Source of the DNA: Ligula intestinalis
Lineage: Eukaryota; Platyhelminthes; Cestoda; Diphyllobothriidea; Diphyllobothriidae
NCBI GenBank assembly: GCA_036362985.1
Contig: JAYGXS010000002.1
Span: forward strand, 8,313,164 to 8,377,163
Direction: 5' to 3'
Length of the DNA: 64,000 nt
A program made the position numbers and the translations under genes. The notes below the pieces were generated by a model. That model searched no databases. It was given only the letters and a program-made list of their open reading frames with translations, and was not told the origin of the DNA. Positions 42,620 through 52,550 of this stretch are shown piece after piece; the stretch's first letter is position 1; every line of letters begins with the position of its first letter.

Positions 42620-43004
42620 AGGTACATAAGTATGAGTTGTGTTCTCCAGAGTGTGTCATAGACAACCCACCATTTGATGGTGTGAAAGAATTCGCTCTGC
42701 GTACGATGGACCCTGTAGTTCACCTGCAGAAAATGCTAGAGGCAGATAAACCAATACACCATTTGATGGTGTGAAAGAATTCGCTCTGCGTACGATGGAC
42801 CCTGTAGTTCACCTGCAGAAAATGCTAGAGGCAGATAAACCAATACATTTTACTACAAACTTATTGAATATCCTATTGGTCAAGTTGACGCATGTCCGTC
42901 ACAATGGTAGTCTGACAATACACTCCATGAATACATCACCACACTTTGTACACAAGTGGGACTGTCTCTGCGAAAAGGTGTACAGCAAAGCACACACAAA
43001 CTGA
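42620..43004 (+). CDS. Unrecognised frame disrupted by an 89-bp tandem duplication
   Basis: 42668-42757 repeats at 42757-42847 without visible differences. Since 89 is not a multiple of 3, it shifts the frame 'PPFDGVKEFALRTMDPVVHL' then 'QKMLEADKP'. The second copy continues open to TGA ('FTTNLLNILLVKLTHVRHNG'). Function unknown. The sequence looks protein-like, and the duplication would break any exon here. Confidence 0.3.
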
Positions 43005-43274
43005 ATTACCATCAAAATAAAGCTCAGTAAATTATGCTTTCAAAGTGGGATCTTCAGCCTCAGTATTTCAGAGTTGGAAGTTAAGAACTCTGCATATTTG
43101 ACTACCCACTTACAAGTCTTTTTAAGTAACCATTTTGTTTGCTGACTAGCACTGGGTATATAGGGCAATTATGCCTTACGATCGAATTGCTTTCTCACGT
43201 CCTCTGCCCGAATTAATAGCAATAGAAAGTCAATACAATCGGGAATATGCGTGAAAGTGTCGATTGGGTACGGA
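43005..43274. other. No gene recognised
   Basis: Short AT-rich spacer between an unrecognised frame and an LTR-A copy. Confidence 0.3.
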
Positions 43275-43631
43275 TATATCGCGTGGCGTTATGGCTAAGA
43301 AAGTTAAATCTAACGACTGCGATCTTCTAGGCCCGGTTCCTTAATAGAAGATTTGGGAATACCAGAGTGGTAGGAAGATCATACTCTGCACAGAGGGAGT
43401 AGGAAAATAAGCAGTAGGAAATTTACTACCAGACGACCGCACAACCGCAAGCTGGTGGATGGCGCCTGAAGTGATGTCTGCTCAGCAGTCGCCACATGAG
43501 GACCTGTGTGAGTCGGTCTGCGATTGGCTGTTACAGAGGCTGGAAACAGGGAGCACTTCCGAAAGTGCACTTCGACTTAAGCTAATCGCGACGGGCGTTC
43601 AAAAAAGCACTTCGTGTGGAGCTTGTCTACA
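43275..43631 (-). mobile_element. LTR family A copy
   Basis: Carries on the minus strand CCAATCGCAGACCGACTCAC, GAAGTGCACTTTCGGAAG, and the 3' block CGGGCCTAGAAGATCGCAG. Close in sequence order to the copy at 4349. Confidence 0.6.
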
Positions 43632-43859
43632 CAGATGTACGAGTAATATACCCGAGACTTTCCACAGGCACCAGAATTTATTGAATTCGGTTATCAATTG
43701 AGCATGAAAGCAACAATGGTGAGCTAGCCAATGCTTGAAGAGATGCCAAGCTACCTTCTCACTTGACATAACATGCAGGGGTTGTGTGTTAATTTGTTCC
43801 GGTAACTATTTGCCGCGACTTCTGCCCCTGAGCCTCTGTAGTGACCTTTTACTCTAACA

Positions 43860-44180
43860 GATGCATGTCCCGCATGTCCGGCTTTTGTGTGCGCCAGCGC
43901 GTGTGCGCCGGCCGTGTCAAGGTCGGGACTTGTGTGGCCTCATTCGTCAATCACTTCTCAAGGCGAGGCCAGTGCACAATCTGCGGGGGAGTTGTTTACG
44001 TTCAGCCACTCCCGGAACCGACGATCTACTGTTCGGTTGCAAACCTCCAGACCCGGCGACTACACCGACCGGAATGCAACTCTGGGCTCCGGCCCACTCA
44101 TGGCTGGAGTGCACTCGTCTGGGAGTCCCTTACCCATTGCTCATATTCTACTCATTTAACAGTTCATTAAATTGCTTATA
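43860..44180 (+). repeat. Dispersed repeat family D, copy 2
   Basis: Opposite-strand counterpart of 18283-18580. Three overlapping long frames here come from its GC-rich composition and do not resemble proteins. Confidence 0.5.
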
Positions 44181-45894
44181 ACAATCTGGCCTTTCACGCC
44201 TTATCATATCAACTAGTTTGTATTCGTTGGGATGCGTTCATCGTCTATTATCTGGCTGGACCACATCCTATCCTACAAACTAACTGAATTTGTGTTCAAC
44301 GTTCTCGGGCACGCTCCTAGCGAAACAAGCTATAAGTGTTCGCATGCACAAACAAAGTAACGAGAATGCTTAGGAGAAATCCTGGTTTAAAATGCCGGAG
44401 ATAACAAAAATTCTCGCCGCCAACTTAGGCGCCGACCGGAGAGCAGGCCAGAGCTGGCGCATCGCTAAGCTTCCGCTTAAAGAGTCCAACTTAGCAGTTA
44501 ACCGTAGATTGCATCAGGCACCTAAGAGCGTTGCCGAAAAAGGATTGTGCATTCACATACACAAACACTACGACCCTGGTGACGGTAGCTGTGCATATGG
44601 GAGTATGTGCCTATACTCTGTCGCCGACAAAACTACACCGGTTATTTTTATTTCGATGAAGAAACTGGAGCCGTCCTTAGCGAGGCTGTTAATTATTGCA
44701 CTTATATTTGGTTCCATGTCTACGTTTCAGGAGGAGAGCTAGGACTGTCATCTAATTGAATATATTCTTTCTTAGTTTAGGATTGTCTGCGAAAGATTCA
44801 TGAAGAAATAAATTGAGCCCTCTGGTGCTTATTTTCTAGCGATTCGTTTGCTACGAACAGTATGCTAACGTTGTGCTTCAATAGATAATAAGTTGCCAAA
44901 TCGAATATAGTAACATACGTTCGAAAGTGTTAAAGTCCGATTTGGGAAAAATAACTCTGGTTAAAAAACAATCTGAAGTCTTTTTAGGACAGGGTATAAT
45001 CAACTCTTGTCACGGGAGACTTCCGGCTACAATTTTTTTAACAGCGGGGTGAATGACTGTGATGGCGGGTTTTGACGCAAAATGGGAATTCGCCGTTATC
45101 CCATTGTTTTCAGTTCCTGGGAAAATATTTGCAACGACGTCAGAACTTTGTAAACGAAATAAGTAAGCTTCATAAGTACGCGAAAATAATGGGGAAAATC
45201 GGTTTAAAGGAGGACTGTGCAAGTTATGAAAGGAACAGCTAGTGTTTAAAGTTAGTGCAACGTAGTTAACCTAGACGGAATAACCCGTATTTTCAAGTTA
45301 AATTTCCATATTTTGCAGTTAAAGATAACCTCAAATCTCAGGCATTTCGTTTCGGACTTTACTGTTTAAAAGAAACTTCTGATACTAACACATTCTCTGT
45401 GGTATTCTATCAAGCCGCTGACGGTCAGTCGCCTACAAACGATTAACTAGGAACAATAGAGGACCATAGTAAGACAACGTAACGTTCACGGTGGCGAACA
45501 AAGTTCTAAGAACGTATCAGCGCTAGGTTGCTTTTGGGGGCAGCAATGAGGATCAGAGGACGCAGTATGTCAAACACTCAAGCTTGACTTAAATTGTGCA
45601 ATTTTGAACCTTTAGGATAAACAGGCAATGGGAAATTGGAAAACTCACGCCATCTCCCAGTCAAGCGCCAAAAACCAGAAGCGAAATCGAAGTTCAGAGT
45701 TGCACGCTGTTTGGCCATTAAAGTTTTCGATACCCGTAGTGCTTTAAATGATACCTCTCAGGAAATGCTAGAATCTGCTGCCTTCCGCTTAGATCATCAA
45801 TAAGCCTTGACCGAAAAAGGTATGTTTACAGAGGGGGCAAGCGTCGAGACCACCAGCCTCTACAAGCGAACATCCGTGTCCCAGGAAGCAATTG
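44181..45894. other. No recognised gene; one 116-codon frame
   Basis: The frame 44392-44742 (plus) starts at an ATG, is basic at its start and ends with a hydrophobic stretch 'LARLLIIALIFG'. I cannot assign it. The rest is AT-rich without motifs. Confidence 0.25.
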
Positions 45895-46384
45895 AGAAGA
45901 AGAAGAAGAAGAAGAATCGATCGCTGAGACAATATGTTTATTCGCCTGACGTTTCGATATCCGTCGCGGATTCGTCATCAGAGACATGAGTAGCAGAAAG
46001 GTTAAGTATGCACAGACGTTTTGCAGTATTTATAGGACACAGTCATTACTGCAAGCATACAGCGACAATTAACGTTAATTGCCTTCTTTTGCGTGGACTG
46101 CTTGTTGGACGGCACGCGGGCTCTGACCTGTTGAACTTTCGTCACGGGCGGTGAGCTCGGGCATGATGATTGCTCGGCCGTCTGGCTTCCCGGTGTTGGC
46201 GTACGATGAGGCGGTGGCCTGCCCATTCCTCAAGTGACGGCTTGCTTTGGCCACATTGAATCTCAGGATTGAATATGGATTGGGCAAATCGTTGCACTTG
46301 TTGATGGATTGGGGGCCCGTGAACCATGACTCAAGTAGTTCTCGGCTCACCCGATTGTCACCTCTTGCGAGAATTTCGGCCTCA
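45895..46384 (-). mobile_element. 5'-truncated PLE: endonuclease C-terminus and tail
   Basis: The coding part (46075-46384, minus) reads 'EAEILARGDNRVSRELLESW', then 'FTGPQSINKCNDL', then a variable tail. The 3' noncoding part carries an intact hammerhead-like core at 45948-45981 and ends in a GAAGAAG tract. The GIY-YIG half is missing. Confidence 0.75.
45948..45981 (-). ncRNA. Hammerhead-ribozyme-like core on PLE tail
   Basis: The minus strand reads CTGATGA, C, then GAATCC/GGATATC (6 pairs with one bulged A, loop GCGAC), GAAACGTC. It is preceded by CATGTCT and followed by AGGCGAATAAAC, so A-G-G-C can pair with G-T-C-T to start stem I. Best PLE-type core in the window; one extra base precedes stem II. 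Confidence 0.6.
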
Positions 46385-46859
46385 TCACCACCAGCCTCTT
46401 AATGACGACGGTAAGGTTGGCCATTTCTTTTTTTGTTTTTTTTGGGTCCACGGCCTCCTGACCTCCACGTCGGAAAATGCTGACTATCAGTTACCTAAGC
46501 AAGCTAGCGTACAATTTTCTTCTTATCCGCACCGAAAATTGGAGTGAGCATCGGCAATTTTGCCGGCCAACCAGAGCTAATACAGTGAGACTAATGGGAA
46601 AACAAACGTGTTAATTTTTCGTGCGTTTTGTTATTATAATGTATATTTCAAAGCGTAGTCTGTTTAACGAAAAAACGATTTGGAAGTTGGCTTTGTGCTG
46701 TGCACCTACTGTAGACGGAGATTGCACCTCCCAAAACAAAGAAACCAGTCAGCTGCATAACTGGCCTCAATGACAGACAGGATCCCAAGAATTAAACTTG
46801 CCGCAAACTGCGGCAATGCTCAACGCTCTGCGGCGGCTAACACGTGCGCATAAGCCAAC

Positions 46860-47087
46860 GCCTGCTTCTCCCAACTCGGTCTGGCCGATCACCCCTTTGT
46901 GGCTGACTCCCACAGGACCTCACTGAGACGACTGTCGCGCTCAGACACATCTGTCCTGGCCCCTCGCTGCTGGACGTGCACTCGGCCGACAGTCAACTTC
47001 CTCGTATTTCTTCTGTTTTCCCCTATGGAACCGGGCCTGAAGATCGAAGTGACAAGGGTTTTTTCCATTAACTCAACCCACTGCGAT
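46860..47087 (+). mobile_element. LTR family A fragment (3' half)
   Basis: GGCTGACTCCCACAGGACCTC, GGAACCGGGCCTGAAGATCG, AACTCAACCC and CTGCGATA appear in the family order. The R region is shortened. The 5' end is not identified. Confidence 0.5.
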
Positions 47088-47219
47088 ATGTCCGTGAATA
47101 CACCGAGTACGCGCCAGCTACCTCACGATGTTCCCATGGCGTGGGTCCTTGGCTAAGAACTGGGCCACACCACCTGGCTGCGTAAGCACAGGTCCTGATA
47201 TTGGGTGAAGATCAAAGTA

Positions 47220-47645
47220 GTTGCTGATGTAATTTGTTTTGGACGCCCACCCCTCCCATACTTCCCGTCCTGCCTTTTTGCCGGCTCGCGCTGGAATCAG
47301 CGCCCTTGCAAAGTCGAACTCAAAGGCATCCTCTAGAGTGAGTGGAGCGGTTGGAAACAATAACTTGCTTCTGCTAACTACCCGTTTGTGCTTACGTAAT
47401 CACGAGCAGAGTCGTCGTCTTTTGTTGCCCGTATAATGGCAGGGCCAGTTATGGCAGGGAATGGGATAAATTGCGCCCAATCGCTCAGCCGCCTCCAGGT
47501 GGTCGTTCATTTGCCTAATTCTAGTTCACATACTTGCTGTTGGACGACAAACGATACTCACGTCGAACACTGTGGCAATGTGTTCTGTTGCCTCTGACGC
47601 ATTATTTATGTGCGACAGAGAGAGACTGAAGAGCGTAGAAGCGAT
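47220..47645 (-). pseudogene. PLE endonuclease region remnant, strongly decayed
   Basis: Nucleotide-level match to 26010-26260: GTTTGTGCT, GAGC.(A)AGTCGTCG, CCCGTATAATGGCA, and GCAATG..TC.GTTGC(C/T)TCTGAC, in the same orientation. Frames are lost. Confidence 0.5.
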
Positions 47646-48061
47646 TGCGCAGTCCTGTTTCACCTAATTGGTCACCACAAACCCATTAGGTATTATATCG
47701 TTGTTCGAGACACGAGCTAGCATACCGACTAGGAGTTGCCAATCGCGATTCATTTTGTGCAAGGGATTCCTCATATTTAAGAAGGTGAAGTAAGACAGTT
47801 TATCATGTACAGTTAGCAGTTACTGGGCAGTTCAAGAATGAGATTCTTTCGAGTTACCGATTGCTTACCAAAATAACGGATACAGATCGTATAATTCACA
47901 TTCTGAAGATGCCTCTAGGTGCTCTACAGCGTGATAGTGCCGAGATTTTAACCCAAAACTTGAATTAGGTGCACGTGATAATGGGCTCGCGTTGCATCCA
48001 TCACACTCCCCCTGTGTCCTCCCCTATCAGTGTCCGGGGTCAAGAGGGAGTTTCGAGGGGT
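47646..48061. other. No gene recognised
   Basis: Spacer before the LTR-A cluster; nothing recognised. Confidence 0.3.
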
Positions 48062-48224
48062 GTTAAAGCTAATAATGCTGACCCCAACGGCTATGATCCA
48101 CCAGGTCTGGTTTCTTAGAAGATGATGCAAGTCAAGGGAAAGCCAGAATGGTAGGAAGAGTGTAATCTGAGCAGAGGGGTTGAAGAATAGGTAGGAGGAG
48201 ATTTGGTTTGGACGAGTGCAGGTC
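48062..48224 (-). mobile_element. LTR family A fragment (3' part)
   Basis: Complement of the family 3' region (TCAAGGGAAAGCCAGAATGG, GGTAGGAAGAGTGTAATCTG). Abuts the 5' end of a plus-strand copy. Confidence 0.55.
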
Positions 48225-48580
48225 TGTAGTGACTAGTTCCACACGAAGTGCACTTGTAAACGCTTGTCGTGATAAGCTCAAGTCAAAGTGCATTTTGGGA
48301 ACACTTGCTGCTTCGGACTTCTGGAACAGCCAATCACAGGCCGACTCACACAGGACCTCATAAGACGACTGCCAAGCAGACATCACTTCAGACGCCGTCA
48401 ACTGACTTGCAGTTATGCGGTCGTCCAATAGTCAATTTCCTCTTGCCTATTCCCCAATTCCTTCTGTATATAATAAACTCTCCCTATCACACAGGGCCTG
48501 CCACAACTTCTTCTTTCCTAAGGAACCGGCCTGAAGATCGCAGATGCTAAGGTTTAACTTACTCAACCCGCATTCGATAG
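48225..48580 (+). mobile_element. LTR family A, near-complete copy
   Basis: Starts TGTAGTGACTAG. Contains GAAGTGCACTTG, CCAATCACAGGCCGACTCAC, the AATAAA-bearing TATATAATAAACTCTCC and CCGGCCTGAAGATCGCAG. Ends near GCATTCGATAG. Confidence 0.65.
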
Positions 48581-48582
48581 GT

Positions 48583-48886
48583 GTGCAACCGAGCGGGGCA
48601 GTGTCCGAAGTGATGCCTGGGAGCAGACACCGCATTGAGGTCTGTGCCCAGACTGATTAAGGCTGACCTACGTAATGTGGCTAGTCTACTAACGCGGAAA
48701 TTTGATTGGATGGGGTGCAGTCACGCCACTGTGGATTGAGGCCAGTACGGGAAGGCAAGGTGCGCCCGTTTGCGCCTGGTCCGAGACACGTCGAAAACTG
48801 TCTCCGCGCGTGGTCCTATGCTCTGAATGACCTCGTCTGTGGCGTCACGACTTGCGAGGGCGTCGCGCTAAAGGAACACTACAGGC
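48583..48886 (-). mobile_element. LTR family A subtype with GGGGCAGTGTCCGAAGTGAT block, 5' part
   Basis: Matches 20898-21070. Minus-strand 5' end TGTAGTGTTCC (complement ending at 48886). The 3' half is missing. Confidence 0.55.
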
Positions 48887-48999
48887 ATCAAGAAGACCAG
48901 AAGCGAGATTGGGTGTGGGTGGCCAGTGCCACCAAGCCTGGCTTACATCCTACAGAGTGGAAGTGCCATAAATGCATAGGTGGCTGGTACCTGAGGCTG

Positions 49000-49410
49000 T
49001 GTAGCGGCCACTGTGGGAACCCGTGACGCTGACTCCTCACGCCAAGGCTGCAGTCACGCTGACTGCCCGCACCCTGCCTGGTGTGACCTTCTAACACGCC
49101 CAGTCTCGACTCCACCCATGCTGGTGCGTAACCTCTCGCTGTCCAACCAATAACCTTCAAGGCTTCAGTCAACGGTGACCACTCAAATGTCTGCCCCAGT
49201 CCTCACGTTGGACCAAGCCCGCCTCTCGGCCGGACGCGTGCGCCGATAGTCAAACCTCCTACTATCTATTCTACCTTTCATCTGTACAGAATACAATCTT
49301 CCTAACACTCTGGCTTTCCCAACACTTATCTCCTCTTCTAAGGAATCGGGCCTGGAAGATCACAGCTGTTAGGGTTAAAATCAATTAGCCCTAACACCCC
49401 TTGATATCTG
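49000..49410 (+). mobile_element. LTR family A copy
   Basis: Starts TGTAGCGGCCACTGTGGGAA. It shares GCTGCAGTCACGCTGACTGC with the complement of 42.49 kb, and CTGTACAGAATACAATCTTC and CGGGCCTGGAAGATCACAG with the family 3' half. Confidence 0.6.
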
Positions 49411-49427
49411 TATCGCAGGCGGTAAAA

Positions 49428-49777
49428 TTGTGATGGTCTTGTCTGACCGACGCCCTCCTAACGCTTGGCGCAACAGACGAGGTCACTCAGAGCGCAAGCA
49501 GTGCGCAAGCAGTTTTCCCGCTTGCCTCGAGGCATGCCCAAACGGACGGGCGACCGCCACGGCCGCCAGACGCAACTGACGCGCAACCAAATGCACGCAC
49601 AATGTCTCCCCCATTCTGGCCCCATCCCCAGTGACTTGACTTCAATCCCTCCAATGAGATTCCCACTTTAATAGACTTACCTCATTTAGTAGGTTGGCTT
49701 CAATCCGTGGAACACAAACAACAATGCAGTGTCTGCTTTTAGGCATCTCTCCGGAGCCGACCCAACTAGGGAATGGA
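49428..49777 (+). mobile_element. LTR family A fragment (5' part)
   Basis: Starts TGTGATGGTCTTGTCTGACC. Its second half is the complement-order match of 48.6-48.75 kb. It ends exactly where the next copy begins. Confidence 0.5.
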
Positions 49778-50204
49778 TGTATCGCAGGGGGTTAAGTGAG
49801 TCTAACCGGGCAACTGCGATCTTCAGACCATGGTTACTTAGTGCTGAGGAGAGAAGTCTTTAAAGGCCAGAGTAGATGAAGAGTTTATTGTGTACACAAC
49901 GGAAGATGAGAATAGATTGACTTGGGAGAGATACGTCCGATCAGTAGGTTGACCGGGCCCAAGTGAGGTCTTAGAGCAGTCGGGCCAGAGCACAGATAGA
50001 GGGAGATCTTTCATTGGGTAGGTCGGCCTGGAGATTTTGGGCAGAGAGGCAACTTGCGTCGGGCACGCGTGCAAGCTCCTCATTCGTCGCCTCATAGATG
50101 CGATAACTATGATTGGCTGATCGAGACGTCGAGAAAGCACATCGGTGAGCGTTTGGGAAAGTGCACTTCGACGCGAGCTAGTCAGGCAGGCACGACCCGC
50201 TACA
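49778..50204 (-). mobile_element. LTR family A, complete copy with TG...CA ends
   Basis: The minus strand runs from TGTAGCGGGTCGTGCCTGCC to CACTTAACCCCCTGCGATACA, 427 bp. The minus strand has ACACAATAAACTC (polyadenylation signal in the R-like region). Best copy to define the family ends. No matching target duplication, since both sides are other LTR fragments. Confidence 0.7.
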
Positions 50205-50383
50205 GATACACTTGTCTGCGAGTCAAAATTATTTTCATCTATGCTCCTATCCTTCTGCAGAATACACTATTCTTAACAATCTGGCTTTCCCGCCGTCTTC
50301 TCTCCTCACTTTAATGAGCCATGGGCCTTAAAGATCGTAGCTGTTAGGGTTAACCTTCTAAGCCTTAAATTCTGTCGATAAAG
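50205..50383 (+). mobile_element. LTR family A fragment (3' part)
   Basis: TCTGCAGAATACACTATTCT, CTGGCTTTCCCGCCGTCTTC, GGGCCTTAAAGATCGTAGCT in family order. Confidence 0.5.
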
Positions 50384-50794
50384 TAAGTTAAACCCTAGCT
50401 ACTGCTATCATCAGACCATGATTACTTGATGAAAAAGATAAGTATGGGTAGGTCAGAGTGTTAGGAATAGTATATTATGCACATAGAGAAACGAAGAATA
50501 GATGGGCGAAGTTTGACTACGGAGAGCTCGACCTTCCGCTAAGGCGGCGTGATCCGAAATAATGTCTGGCGGCCGAGGGTGGGGAAAAAAAGACATGTTC
50601 GAGTGGTCCTTGGGCGGCCGCGAGAACCTACACGCACGTGTGTGCGTGTGTCCCCGAGTGAAAGTAGGTCAAGTCTCTGCAGATCAGCGCAACTGGAAGC
50701 GCTGACTGAGGTATTGGATGACCTTCAGACAGCTGGCCTTGAATAATGTTCCGGACAAAGCAATAGAGGGCGTCGGACGGCAGAGCCCACTACA
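50384..50794 (-). mobile_element. LTR family A, near-complete copy
   Basis: Complement of TGTAGTGGGCTCTG at 50781-50794. The 3' block CATGGTCTGATGATAGCAG lies near 50410. It ends abruptly in a foldback-family copy. Confidence 0.6.
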
Positions 50795-51530
50795 TGGAAA
50801 GCATGCACGAAAAAATCCTCTCTTATACTTATTTGATAGCAAATTACGCCTTCGTTAAATAAAGAAGACGAAGACGCAATCTCTGGAACGACTATCGTTC
50901 CAGAGATCGCGTCTTCGTCTTCTTTACAACAAGAACCTGGGGCACGCATATTCGCTGCTATTCGCCTTCGTTAAATGTTCTTCTCAAAGCGTTTCCTTTG
51001 GTTTCAAAAGAACTTCTAATTTTAAGTTTTTTAAGACTGTGGTGTTCATTCATAATACATCGTATACGTCAATTTATTAATGCTGCCACTGATCTATACA
51101 GCATGGTCCATGTCTACTGCGAAAAAATAGGAGATCTATGCAACCACCTCCTCAAACCGTAGGCAAGAACGTACTTTTCCTTAGACAGGATGAACACAGC
51201 ATTAAGATTGTAAAACTTGAATTCAGTTCTAGTAGTCGTTAGGTTTCAAAATCATTCGGCAATTTAGCAATTTTTTAAACCGGAGAAAACTCTTGCTTCA
51301 AGAATAAAAGTTAAAGAAGGCGTGATTTGCTATCAAATAAGTACAAGAGAAGATTCTTTCGTGCATGCTTTCCATAAAATATATTTGAATGTAAAAAGGC
51401 AGTCAAAATCAATTATTAAAATGCATACTATTTAAGTTGCCATTTTTTACAGAATCAACTTTTTCGGAGCGGTCAGAAAGAAGGTCATCATAGAGTAGGC
51501 ATCCTAGCGTGAATTAAAAGAATCGAAATT
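50795..51530 (+). mobile_element. Foldback-family copy 3, interrupted by a 102-bp insertion
   Basis: Follows 27980-28560 in order: GGAAAGCATGCACGAAAAAA, TACGCCTTCGTTAAAT, GTGTTCATTCATAATACATC, CTTAGACAGGATGAAC, ATTCGGCAATTT, AAAGAAGGCGTGATTTGCTA, GGTCAGAAAGA. Both termini are missing. Confidence 0.65.
50861..50962. mobile_element. 102-bp hairpin insertion of PLE tail sequence with 14-bp duplication
   Basis: Flanked by CGCCTTCGTTAAAT (50847-50860 and 50963-50976). AAGAAGACGAAGACGC..GGAACGA, then a 3-nt loop, then the complement, form a ~30-bp hairpin with one mismatch. The right part carries the PLE end word GCATATTCGCTGCTATT. Confidence 0.75.
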
Positions 51531-52550
51531 GGACTGCAGGATAAAATGTATTGGAACCCTACTGAATGTTGGTTCGCGAGTTATAACCGGTCTTTTTCAA
51601 ATTGAGGAATTTTGCCTGCAGCATTCGCCATACTGTACCTTAGTTGGACTACCTCTCCCATTATAAACTGATTTTTATCCCCTTTTGTTTTTATGAACTA
51701 CAATGACGTCATCCAGGTACAACACTAGCGCTCTTTTAAAAAGAATTGCAATTGGGCCTATATTTGATGATTGTCTACGGTATCGATAGTTGTAGTAACT
51801 TTTCCGGTGTTCGGAGTTTGTGCGCCTAATTGTATTCCTTGTGAAAAGTTGGGAATTATATTTTCAAAATAAAGTGTATCTCTCTCTCAGCTTCAACTGA
51901 GTGACTCGTTGCCCCGTCTTTTGTTGACCATAAACATTTTTGACTAAAATTACCAGTTGGACTACAAATTCCCGCATGAGTTCAGTCGAGAACAATATGT
52001 TAGCCTTTATATTAATTCTAGTGGACAGGGAATGGGGTGGATATTTTGTTTCCTTTGCAGAATCCGTTTTCTTTTGATAGATGGGCATGGAAAAGTGGCA
52101 ACTGCTTCGGACTGACTCGGTAAAACCATCAATTCCGTTGCCGTTCTGTCCCCTTTCTGCTTCAGATAAGTGGGCGGAATAACAGACAAAATGTTGTTCT
52201 TTCTTTGCGCCAAGCGCCCTCTAATCACAATGCCGGTTTCTGGAACGGGTAATTTTGAGCAAATTGTTTTTTTCTTTAGTCCTGAAACTACCTTTTAACC
52301 TCTCACTCCCAGCCGTCCCATTGCTCGCCCCGAAATAAGGAAGAGTTTTTTAATTGAGCTAGCAAATAATTAAACAAAGAAACTTCTGCAGTCTGCGGTG
52401 GTTTCGCTTTTTTATCAGTGACGGAGACGCGGAAACGAGAATATTCAAGTTGATACATGGCGGAGGATTTAAAGGTGTTTTTTGAAAAATGTGTGCAAAA
52501 TAAAAAAGGATAAGCTCTACCGACAAAAATAAGGGAGTCTGGGATGACCA
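51531..52550. other. No gene recognised
   Basis: AT-rich; several frames up to ~85 codons without motifs. Confidence 0.3.

Noticed and set aside
43841..44181. Three overlapping plus-strand frames of 90-109 codons
   Set aside because: They fall in dispersed repeat family D, whose other copy (18283-18580) does not conserve any of the frames.
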